Below, piece by piece: positions 27,303 through 34,252 of a stretch of DNA of 34,252 nt. Within the stretch, counting starts at the first letter, position 1. Each line of letters begins with the position of its first letter. The notes below the pieces were generated by a model. The model was not told the origin of the DNA, made no database searches, and was given only the letters and a program-made list of their open reading frames with translations. The stretch is from Dyella_A sp049445995. Its GTDB lineage: Bacteria > Pseudomonadota > Gammaproteobacteria > Xanthomonadales > Rhodanobacteraceae. The stretch is from contig NZ_JBMSDZ010000029.1 of assembly GCF_049445995.1 (NCBI RefSeq), positions 1 to 34,252 on the forward strand, in the 5' to 3' direction. Position numbers and translations under genes: made by a program.

Positions 27303-27321
27303 ACCCGGATTCCTTCCGGGT
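27303..27321 (-). promoter_or_regulatory. Second hairpin between fapC-like and fapD-like genes
   Basis: ACCCGGA-5 nt-TCCGGGT, a 7-bp stem 12 nt upstream (in transcription order) of the larger hairpin. Confidence 0.5.
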
Positions 27322-27366
27322 CACCGCCCACGTCGGCCGCCCTCATGGCAGCCGTGCATGCTCCGC

Positions 27367-28620
27367 TTACTCGCCGCCGGCGGGCGGCGTGCCGCCGGTG
27401 CTCGGTTGTGCCACGGCCATCGCCAGGCTGTTGGCCTGCTGGTTGCCGGTGCCGGCAGACACGTTGATGCCGATGTTGCCGGAGGCGTTCTGGAACGCGC
27501 TGCCGCTGAGGCTGGCGGTGTTGGTGGCGTCGTTGATCACCCAGCGGGTGGTCACCACCGAGCCGCTGAGGTCGGCGTACAGGCTGTTCGCCGACAGCTC
27601 GACGAAGCCGAGGCCGCCGCTTTCGCGCGAACTGGTGCTGCCGCTCTCGCGACCGTCCCCCGAGGCATTGATGCCAAAGGCCAGCGCCCCGCCGTCGCCG
27701 TTGAGGTCGGAGCCGCCCTGGGTCTGGGTGTCGAGGTCGAAGTGGCCAGTCTGGGTGCCATTCGGGTGGCTGTTGCCGGTCCACATGTCCGGATACACGT
27801 TGCCGATCTGGTCGGCGTTGCCGGCGATCGTCGACGACGTGGTGCCGGAATAGCTGCCTTGCGACGATCCCGCGTAGCCGCCGCTGCCAAAGCCCAGCGA
27901 ATAGCCGCTCACGTTGCCGCTCATCGACACGTCCACGGTGTCGTTGTACTGCTGCACGTAGCCGGCATTGCTTACCGCGTTGTGGCCCGACGCCTGGTTG
28001 GACGAGACCGTGGCCTGCGCGAAGCGCGTGGTGGCGACCGAGGCGGCCATCGCGTTCTTCTGCTGGTTGTTGTTGCCGGAGGTGACGTTCACGCCGAGGT
28101 TGCCCGAGGCGTTCTGGAACGCGTTGCCACCCAGGCCGGCCGCGTTGGTGACGCCGGCGTTCATGGTCTCGTTGAACGCACCCTGCTGGTTCACGAACAC
28201 CTCGCCGTCGGCCATGCCGAAGGCGAAGCTGGCATCCGTGGCCGAAAGCGCGGCGGCGTTGTCCTGCTGGTTGTTGTCGCCAGCGCCGATGTTCACGCCG
28301 ATATTGCCCGACGCGCCCTTGGCGACGTTGTCGGCGGCCGAGGCGCTGTTGCTCAGGTTGGTGTTGCTGGCCTGGTTGGCACCGTTGGCCTGCGCATTGT
28401 CGACGATGGCGATGGCCGCCGAGTCGATGTCGATGCGACCGCGCACGGTCGGATCGCCGGACACGGTGATGTCCGAGTTTAGCTTCACTTTCTTGTTGAA
28501 CTTCACGCTCGTGCCGCTGGCGTGGGGATCGGGGCTGCCTTCCTGGGCGTATGCCGTCACCGAACCGAACAGCGTCGTGATGGCGAGGGCGAGCAGCGAT
28601 TTCCTGATGGTCGTGTTCAT
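27367..28620 (-). CDS. fapC: FapC-like major amyloid subunit, three repeats
   Basis: A 417-residue exported Asn/Gln/Gly/Ser-rich protein. Signal peptide 1-25 (ends AYA). Three repeat cores, ASGNIGVNIGAGDNNQQDN (103-121), ASGNLGVNVTSGNNNQQKN (171-189) and ASGNIGINVSAGTGNQQAN (379-397), are separated by a 49-residue and a 189-residue linker. Three repeats and two linkers is the architecture of Pseudomonas FapC, where the repeats form the amyloid core. The second linker is Gly/Ser/Tyr-rich and long. Unlike Pseudomonas FapC there is no C-terminal CxxC and no Cys at all. AGGAG precedes ATG 28620; the longer open frame upstream reads across the fapB-like gene in another frame. Such proteins are often mislabelled adhesin or heme-utilization protein. 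Confidence 0.82.
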   Translation of the reverse strand: MNTTIRKSLLALAITTLFGSVTAYAQEGSPDPHASGTSVKFNKKVKLNSDITVSGDPTVRGRIDIDSAAIAIVDNAQANGANQASNTNLSNSASAADNVAKGASGNIGVNIGAGDNNQQDNAAALSATDASFAFGMADGEVFVNQQGAFNETMNAGVTNAAGLGGNAFQNASGNLGVNVTSGNNNQQKNAMAASVATTRFAQATVSSNQASGHNAVSNAGYVQQYNDTVDVSMSGNVSGYSLGFGSGGYAGSSQGSYSGTTSSTIAGNADQIGNVYPDMWTGNSHPNGTQTGHFDLDTQTQGGSDLNGDGGALAFGINASGDGRESGSTSSRESGGLGFVELSANSLYADLSGSVVTTRWVINDATNTASLSGSAFQNASGNIGINVSAGTGNQQANSLAMAVAQPSTGGTPPAGGE

Positions 28621-28649
28621 GGTGTCATCTCTCCTGACGTTGCGTTGTA

Positions 28650-29267
28650 TTACCGCGGTGTGGGGGGCAGCGAGAGCACGAACTGATTGCTCGTGGCATT
28701 GCCCGAACCCGCGGCCTGATTGAGTTGCAGCACGCCCTGGTAACCCCGCATCGCCGACGACTCCACCGCGACGCTGCGCGTGGAGTCGCCGGACGCAACG
28801 GCATTGCCCGCCTGCTGCCCCCCTGCCGACGCGGAGACGACGGCAGACAGCGCGCCGTCCGTCGTTTCGCGTATTCCCTGAGAAGCCAGCTCCGCCGCCA
28901 CCGCATTGAGCTGGGCGTTGCCGCTGCCGCTGGCCTGGTTGATCGAGGCCAGGCCGCTGCCATCGACATAGGCGTTGCCGCCGATGCTGGCGCTTGCCGC
29001 GCGGGGCCGGTCGATCCGGTTGTCGTTCTGCCACTGCACGGCCTGGAGCTGTGCCGATCCGCCGGCGGCGAACGCGCGCAGGTTGGCCTGCTGGTTCATG
29101 TCGCCCGCCGACAGGTTCACCGCGCTGGCGCCGGTGGCGCCGCGCAGGGCATTGCCGTCGATGCGGCTATTGGCGAGATAACCCAGTAGCGCGACGTAGT
29201 CGTCGTCGCCGGCGCGCACGGGCGTCGCGGCAAGCATGCACAGGAGCAGGGCGACCAGGATGCGCAC
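28650..29267 (-). CDS. fapB: FapB-like minor amyloid/nucleator
   Basis: A 205-residue exported protein. Signal peptide 1-19 (ends PVRA). Three degenerate repeats start at about 36 (IDGNALRGATGASAVNLSA), 96 (GGNAYVDGSGLASINQASG) and 172 (AMRGYQGVLQLNQAAGSGN), each ending in an NxQxN- or NATSN-like element. In Pseudomonas, FapB nucleates FapC fibres and also has three repeats. The start is GTG 29267, 4 nt after the stop of the preceding gene, with a ribosome site inside that gene. No Cys in the mature part, so no CxxC. Confidence 0.75.
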   Translation of the reverse strand: MRILVALLLCMLAATPVRAGDDDYVALLGYLANSRIDGNALRGATGASAVNLSAGDMNQQANLRAFAAGGSAQLQAVQWQNDNRIDRPRAASASIGGNAYVDGSGLASINQASGSGNAQLNAVAAELASQGIRETTDGALSAVVSASAGGQQAGNAVASGDSTRSVAVESSAMRGYQGVLQLNQAAGSGNATSNQFVLSLPPTPR

Positions 29268-29271
29268 GGCG

Positions 29272-29799
29272 TCAGTGCCCCGCCGCCGGCAGGGCCGTCA
29301 TGCCGGGGAGTGCCGAGAGCGCTCCCTGCACCTGGTTGCCGATGCCACGGGTGGTGTCGCCGACGGTGCCCATCGGACCGGCCATCACCTGGCCTACGCC
29401 ATGGGATGCGACTTCACCGCGTCCAGCGGCGCCGCTGCCGAGCGCACCGTTCAGGGCGGTGCCGATCATGCGCTCTTCCGTGGTTTGGCCATGTCCGCCA
29501 GCCGGCGAAGCATCGAGACTGGCGTAGTCGGCGTCCGAGAGTTCGCCGGTGCCCAGCGCACTGTCGATTTCGTGCCTGGGCGACGGGTTCACGATCAGGG
29601 CCATGCCGGGCGGTCCCGGGCGATAGGCCGGACGCGTGGCGACGTTGCGCAGCATGACGATCTCACCCGGCCCGGCCTGTACTGCCCGATGCGCATCGGC
29701 GGCGACGGCCAGTGCCGGCAGCGCCAGGCATGCGGTGGTCAAAACGGCGATGCCGCAGCCGGCGTGCCTGCCATGGACGATGTTCGGATGAAATGACAT
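29272..29799 (-). CDS. fapA: FapA-like exported protein, first gene of operon
   Basis: A 175-residue exported protein of low complexity. Hydrophobic signal region at 15-33 (IAVLTTACLALPALAVAA). The middle holds NPSPRHEIDSALGTGELSD then ADYASLDA; the rest is Gly/Ala-rich. FapA in Pseudomonas is a small disordered periplasmic chaperone encoded first in the operon; the position fits, and sequence similarity is only suggestive. ATG 29799 is chosen because GAGGGG lies 7 nt upstream and because the sigma-54 promoter overlaps and excludes the earlier ATG 29847. Confidence 0.65.
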   Translation of the reverse strand: MSFHPNIVHGRHAGCGIAVLTTACLALPALAVAADAHRAVQAGPGEIVMLRNVATRPAYRPGPPGMALIVNPSPRHEIDSALGTGELSDADYASLDASPAGGHGQTTEERMIGTALNGALGSGAAGRGEVASHGVGQVMAGPMGTVGDTTRGIGNQVQGALSALPGMTALPAAGH

Positions 29800-29830
29800 G
29801 CCGTTTCCCCTCGGTGCGGACCCAGGGAAC

Positions 29831-29846
29831 AGCAAACGCTGTGCCA
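29831..29846 (-). promoter_or_regulatory. Perfect sigma-54 (-24/-12) promoter of the Fap-like operon
   Basis: TGGCACAGCGTTTGCT on the minus strand matches TGGCACR-N4-TTGCW at every defined position with exact GG/GC spacing. Transcription would begin near 29820, giving a ~20-nt leader to the first ATG at 29799. Confidence 0.9.
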
Positions 29847-29911
29847 TCGCCGAAGACTGGCGCAGTGGCGCGGCTTGCAGGCTTTCGCCCCTGCTCGGGC
29901 ACGAGTCGGGA

Positions 29912-29927
29912 TGTCACAGGGTTTACA
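29912..29927. promoter_or_regulatory. Candidate enhancer site 1 (TGT-N10-ACA)
   Basis: TGTCACAGGGTTTACA is a TGT-N10-ACA element centred about 100 bp upstream of the predicted operon start, the usual distance for sigma-54 activators. NifA uses the same spacing; which protein binds here is inferred. Confidence 0.45.
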
Positions 29928-29995
29928 GCGCCACCACCGGCCCATCCTGCCTGGAAGCGAGTCCGCGCAACGGTTTCAAGGCACCTTTCGGCAGA

Positions 29996-30013
29996 TGTAA
30001 CAGGCGTGATACA
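29996..30013. promoter_or_regulatory. Candidate enhancer site 2 (imperfect dyad)
   Basis: TGTAACAGGCGTGATACA, a 7-of-9 matched dyad (TGTA...TACA), centred near -185, about 8 helical turns from site 1. Confidence 0.4.
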
Positions 30014-30021
30014 GGGCCGGG

Positions 30022-30033
30022 GGTGTTTACACC
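30022..30033. promoter_or_regulatory. Candidate enhancer site 3 (short palindrome)
   Basis: GGTGT-TT-ACACC, a perfect 5-bp-arm palindrome centred near -208. It could serve either operon or argD. Confidence 0.35.
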
Positions 30034-30144
30034 GCAATGCAAAGGGCGCTGATCCGCCGTGATGCAAAGCAGCAGGCTTGGACTTACGATGACGGCCCAT
30101 CCCCACCTGCAACCGGCGCCCTCGTTGCGCCCGTCGGATCGTCC

Positions 30145-31391
<1,247 letters not shown>

Positions 31392-31395
<4 letters not shown>

Positions 31396-31534
31396 AATAC
31401 CTGGCCCGCCGCGCGACGGCCACATGGCCTTCGTGCGTTCGCCCGACCTGATCTCGGTGGAGCTGCTGCAGGCGGGCGAGGCGCTGGCACCGGTCGAGCC
31501 ATGGGCATCCATGCCCAATACCGGCAGCTGGTAA
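31392..31534 (+). pseudogene. Internally deleted glyoxalase/VOC-family gene
   Basis: The ATG overlaps the argD stop and begins MKYL, the usual opening of lactoylglutathione-lyase-like proteins. Then the frame breaks, and in another frame (about 31420-31534) it reads DGHMAFVRSPDLISVELLQ and ends EPWASMPNTGSW, the typical C-terminal end of the family. About 80-90 codons between start and end are missing. It was probably once coupled to argD. Confidence 0.75.
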
Positions 31535-31540
31535 GCCCGC

Positions 31541-32824
31541 TCAGGCGGCGCGGGCGTCGCGCAGTGCTTCGCGCGCGGCCTGCAAGGTGTCGGCGATGTC
31601 CTGGTCGCTATGCGCACTGGACATGAAGCCGGCCTCGAATGCCGACGGTGCGAGGTAGACGCCGCGGGTCAGCATGCCGTGGAAGAAACGGTTGAACATC
31701 GCCGTATCGACTGCCGTGGCCTGCGCGAAGGTCTCCACCTTTTCGGCCGTGAAGAATAGGCCGAACATGCCGCCGACACGGGTCGTGCTGAACGGTACGC
31801 CCTCGCTATCGGCGATCGCCTGCAGCCCATCGCACAGCAGGCGGGTGTGGCTGGCGAGCGTGTCGTGGAAGCCGGGGGCCTGCACCAGCTCCAGCATTGC
31901 CAGGCCGGCGGCCATCGCCACCGGATTGCCGCTCAGCGTGCCGGCTTGATAGATGGGACCGGAAGGCGCCACCTGTTCCATCAGATCGCGTCGACCGCCG
32001 TAGGCGCCCACCGGCATGCCGCCGCCGATGATCTTGCCGAACGTGGTGAGGTCCGGGCGCACGCCGTAATGCGCCTGCGCGCCGCCCAGCGCCACGCGAA
32101 AGCCGGTCATCACTTCGTCGAAGATGAGCAGCGCGCCGTGGGCGTCGCACAGTTCACGCAGGCCCTGCAGGTAACCCTCGCGGGGTAGGATGCAATTCAT
32201 GTTGCCGGCCACCGGCTCGATGATCAGGCCGGCGATCTCCTCGCCCTGTTCGGCGAATAGCGTCTTCGCCGTGTCGAGGTCGTTGTAGGGAAGGGTCAGC
32301 GTAAGGTCGGCGTTCTGCTTGGGCACCCCCGGCGAGGTCGGCACGCCGAAGGTCAATGCGCCCGAGCCGGCCTTCACCAAGAAGCTGTCGCCGTGGCCGT
32401 GGTAGCAGCCCTCGAACTTCACGATCTTGCTGCGGCCAGTGGCACCGCGGGCCAGCCGGATCGCCGACATGGTCGCTTCGGTGCCGGAGTTCACCATGCG
32501 CACCATCTCGATCGAGGGAACCAGGCGCGTCAGCGTCTCTGCCATCGTGACCTCGGCCGGGCAGGGCGTGCCGAACGACAGGCCGTTGCGGATCGCGCGC
32601 TCCACCGCCTCACGCACGGCGGGGTGATTGTGACCGGCGATCATCGGCCCCCACGAGCCGATGTAGTCGATATAGCGCTTGCCTTCGACGTCCCACAGAT
32701 ACGGGCCGTCGGCGCGCGCGGTGAAGAACGGCTCGCCGCCCACCGACTTGAACGCGCGCACCGGGGAATTCACGCCGCCGGGCATCAGCTGGCGGGCGCG
32801 CTGGAAGAGCTCGTGGTTGTTCAT
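31541..32824 (-). CDS. hemL: Glutamate-1-semialdehyde 2,1-aminomutase
   Basis: A 427-residue PLP enzyme of the C5 haem pathway that makes 5-aminolevulinate. MPGGVNSPVRAFKSVGGEP at the N-terminus is diagnostic. VNSGTEATMSAIRLAR binds phosphate, LLIFDEVMTGFRV holds the Asp, and the Schiff-base Lys is in TFGKIIGGGMPVGAYGG. ATG 32824 (MNNHELFQRARQL) is the natural start; the frame open to 33226 reads across thiE. It lies 16 nt after thiE and 6 nt from the end of the VOC remnant. Confidence 0.97.
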   Translation of the reverse strand: MNNHELFQRARQLMPGGVNSPVRAFKSVGGEPFFTARADGPYLWDVEGKRYIDYIGSWGPMIAGHNHPAVREAVERAIRNGLSFGTPCPAEVTMAETLTRLVPSIEMVRMVNSGTEATMSAIRLARGATGRSKIVKFEGCYHGHGDSFLVKAGSGALTFGVPTSPGVPKQNADLTLTLPYNDLDTAKTLFAEQGEEIAGLIIEPVAGNMNCILPREGYLQGLRELCDAHGALLIFDEVMTGFRVALGGAQAHYGVRPDLTTFGKIIGGGMPVGAYGGRRDLMEQVAPSGPIYQAGTLSGNPVAMAAGLAMLELVQAPGFHDTLASHTRLLCDGLQAIADSEGVPFSTTRVGGMFGLFFTAEKVETFAQATAVDTAMFNRFFHGMLTRGVYLAPSAFEAGFMSSAHSDQDIADTLQAAREALRDARAA

Positions 32825-32840
32825 CCGATATGTTTCCGGG

Positions 32841-33458
32841 TCAGGCGGTGAAGAGTGCGGCCAGGTTCGCCGCGGCGGCGCGCGTGTCGTGGGCGCCAAA
32901 AACGGCCGATACCGTCGCGATGAAGTCGGCGCCGGCGTCGACCAATGACCGCCCATTGTCCGGCGTGATTCCGCCGATCGCCACCCGGGCAATGCCAAGT
33001 GTGGCCGTCTGCCGCAGCAGTTCCAGGCGCGCGCGGCCGGCTTGCGGTTTGGTGGGAGAGGGAAAGAAAGCGCCAAACGAGACGTAGCTCGCGCCGGCCC
33101 GTGCTGCGGCGACTGCGAGTTCGGTCGAGGCGTAGCAGGACATGCCGACGATCGATTGCGATCCGAGCACGGCACGCGCCGCCGCCGGGTCCCCTTCGGC
33201 CTGGCCCAGATGCACACCTGCCGCACCGACAGCCTGCGCGAGTGCGATGTCGTGGTCGATGATCAGGGGGCGACCGTAGCGGGCGCACAGCACCGCCAGC
33301 GCCGTGGCCTCGGCGAAGCGGCGCGGATGGTCGTCGCCCAGGTCCCGGTACTGGATCATGGCGACGCCGCCGGCCAACGCCTGCTCAGTGCGTGCGAGCA
33401 GGCGATGCGGTTGGCCATCGGTGATGGCGTAGATGCCGTTTCGTGGGAGTGTGCTCAT
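32841..33458 (-). CDS. thiE: Thiamine-phosphate synthase
   Basis: A 205-residue TIM-barrel enzyme that joins HMP-PP and the thiazole phosphate, releasing PPi. Motifs: YAITDGQ at the start, MIQYRDLG, LIIDHDIALA, GVHLGQAEGD, SYVSFGAFFPSPTK and the final IGGITPDNG ... VSAVFG. ATG 33458 (MSTLPRNGIYAITDG) gives the family length; upstream ATG 33557 adds an unsupported stretch overlapping the divergent promoter. It is cotranscribed with hemL, an arrangement common in xanthomonads. Confidence 0.95.
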   Translation of the reverse strand: MSTLPRNGIYAITDGQPHRLLARTEQALAGGVAMIQYRDLGDDHPRRFAEATALAVLCARYGRPLIIDHDIALAQAVGAAGVHLGQAEGDPAAARAVLGSQSIVGMSCYASTELAVAAARAGASYVSFGAFFPSPTKPQAGRARLELLRQTATLGIARVAIGGITPDNGRSLVDAGADFIATVSAVFGAHDTRAAAANLAALFTA

Positions 33459-33560
33459 GCGCTCGGCATGATGCCCGATCATCGCCACCGCCGCGTGCGC
33501 CTTTCGCCCGGGCCTGCGAGTTGCGAGAATGGCCGCCCACTTTCCAGTACGAGACATGTA

Positions 33561-33755
33561 ATGACCCAGGGCAGCACCGAATCGGCATCACGCAAATGGA
33601 TGTGCGTCGTATGCGGCTTCATCTATGACGAGGCTCTTGGCTTGCCAGAAGAGGGCATCGCCCCGGGTACGCGCTGGGAGGATGTGCCCGACACGTGGAC
33701 GTGCCCGGACTGCGGCGCGACCAAGGACGATTTCGAGATGATCGAGGTCGACTGA
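33561..33755 (+). CDS. Rubredoxin
   Basis: A 64-residue electron carrier with one Fe(Cys)4 site. The two knuckles are CVVCGFIYD and CPDCGATKDDFEM, separated by the usual GIAPGTRWEDVPDTW. About nine extra residues precede the domain. ATG 33561 has no strong ribosome site. It diverges from thiE. In aerobic gammaproteobacteria it often serves alkane hydroxylases or rubrerythrin-type partners, and none is in this window. Confidence 0.95.
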   Translation: MTQGSTESASRKWMCVVCGFIYDEALGLPEEGIAPGTRWEDVPDTWTCPDCGATKDDFEMIEVD

Positions 33756-33863
33756 TTTCGGTCCCAATGCGCCCGGCCATTGCCCGATGGCGCCATGGCT
33801 GCGGCCGTTTCCAATGATGTGATGCTCCTGCGCCTGTGCGGGCGCTCGTTCCAGGAGCACGAC

Positions 33864-34076
33864 ATGAAGCAGTTCATCCCGTTCGAGGACGACTGGGCGC
33901 TGGCCGAAGCACTGGCCTGCCATCGACTCGTTCCTTATCAGCCCGGCATGCGGTGCATCCATGAGATCTCTGCTGCCCTCCGTCCAGGTCCGGCGGGTCC
34001 CGCACGGCAGAATGGGCGGCATGAAGAGAGAAATTCGTCCGCATCTACTTCACAGCCGGCCACCGCGGCGCTATGA
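33864..34076 (+). CDS. Small protein of unknown function
   Basis: A 70-residue open frame starting MKQFIPFEDDWALAEAL. AGGAG lies 6 nt before the ATG, which is the main support. The acidic and aromatic N-terminus looks like a folded protein, whereas the last ~30 residues are Ser/Pro/Ala-rich and may be disordered. It resembles small conserved xanthomonad proteins by impression only. It sits between rubredoxin and the rRNA-type promoter and is followed by a hairpin. Confidence 0.55.
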   Translation: MKQFIPFEDDWALAEALACHRLVPYQPGMRCIHEISAALRPGPAGPARQNGRHEERNSSASTSQPATAAL

Positions 34077-34083
34077 TTCATGC

Positions 34084-34112
34084 CCCTCGACGAACAGCCG
34101 CTGTTTCGAGGG
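34084..34112 (+). terminator. Terminator-like hairpin after the small ORF
   Basis: CCCTCGA pairs with TCGAGGG, an inner AACAG pairs with CTGTT around a 3-nt loop, with a 2-nt bulge. No T-run follows, so termination is only probable. Confidence 0.55.
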
Positions 34113-34156
34113 TTGCACCCCGCCACGACGAAGCGAAAAAACAATTCGCGCAGGTG

Positions 34157-34252
34157 TTGACGAGGTGGAAGATCGATGTAGAATGTGCGGCTCACCCGGG
34201 GCGAAATGCTTCGGAGCGGTTCGAGAAACGGACTGCAAGTGGTTGATCTTTG
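34157..34252 (+). promoter_or_regulatory. Strong promoter and leader start, probably of an rRNA operon
   Basis: TTGACG-N16-TAGAAT (34157-34184), preceded by an A-rich UP-like stretch (34130-34143) and followed by a GC-rich discriminator (GTGCGGC) typical of stringently controlled promoters. The last bases, TGATCTTTG, look like the start of boxA, the antitermination element of rRNA leaders. The 16S gene itself would lie beyond the window. Confidence 0.7.

Larger units (their letters stand above)
29800..30144. other. Divergent control region between the Fap-like operon and argD
   Basis: These 345 bases hold the sigma-54 promoter and, upstream of it, three dyads based on TGT...ACA (entered separately). 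On the argD side there is a direct repeat ATGCAAAG (30037-30044 and 30062-30069, 25 bp apart) and a possible -10 TACGAT at 30085-30090. No gene is supported here. Confidence 0.6.

Noticed and set aside
27367..28620. The repeats as a CRISPR array or DNA-level tandem repeat
   Set aside because: The repeats are at the protein level (about 19-residue cores, unevenly spaced and diverged in DNA), and there are no spacers of equal length.
29831..29847. ATG 29847 as the start of the first Fap-like gene
   Set aside because: It lies inside the -24/-12 promoter, upstream of the predicted transcript start, and has no ribosome site.

Overview
The window is dense, very GC-rich proteobacterial chromosome with no plasmid, phage or insertion-sequence genes. 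Several features suggest a gammaproteobacterium of the order Xanthomonadales (Rhodanobacter, Dyella or Luteibacter type). These are the waaA / tolC / isoaspartyl-methyltransferase neighbourhood, a pyrophosphate-type phosphofructokinase, a short adenylate kinase next to mpl, the rubredoxin / thiE / hemL block, and an rRNA-type leader at the right edge. This placement is inferred from gene content, not from a search.

Layout. 0.1-5.2 kb: lipopolysaccharide genes (family 2 and family 4 glycosyltransferases, polysaccharide deacetylase, lipid A acyltransferase, Kdo transferase waaA). 5.2-8.4 kb: tolC and a Pcm-family methyltransferase, with a divergent TetR regulator, the remnant of a GFA-family gene and a 56-bp perfect palindrome. 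8.4-17.2 kb: a pyrophosphate-rich stretch with soluble pyrophosphatase, K+-independent-type H+-pumping pyrophosphatase, PPi-dependent phosphofructokinase and adenylate kinase, interspersed with a prolyl-4-hydroxylase-like oxygenase, a secreted prolyl oligopeptidase and a His-rich RcnB-like protein. 17.3-22.6 kb: mpl, a two-gene ABC exporter, a LON-domain protein and an SDR whose catalytic Ser position is Ala.

22.9-29.8 kb is the most interesting part. A sigma-54 activator with a degenerate receiver-like N-terminus (VpsR/FleQ type) faces a six-gene leftward operon. Its order and features match the Fap functional-amyloid system (fapA-B-C-D-E-F): two repeat proteins with three repeats each, a C39 peptidase, a FapE-like protein and a coiled-coil outer-membrane barrel. 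A consensus-perfect -24/-12 promoter lies immediately before the first gene, with dyads (one TGT-N10-ACA) farther upstream. The activator gene is preceded by a near-ideal CRP/Clp site. Together these suggest the circuit Clp/CRP -> sigma-54 activator -> amyloid operon. The repeat proteins lack the C-terminal CxxC motif known from Pseudomonas FapB and FapC.

30.1-34.25 kb: argD, coupled to the decayed end of a glyoxalase-fold gene, then hemL and thiE leftward, rubredoxin and a small ORF rightward. The window ends inside what looks like the leader of an rRNA operon (strong promoter, boxA-like sequence at the last bases).
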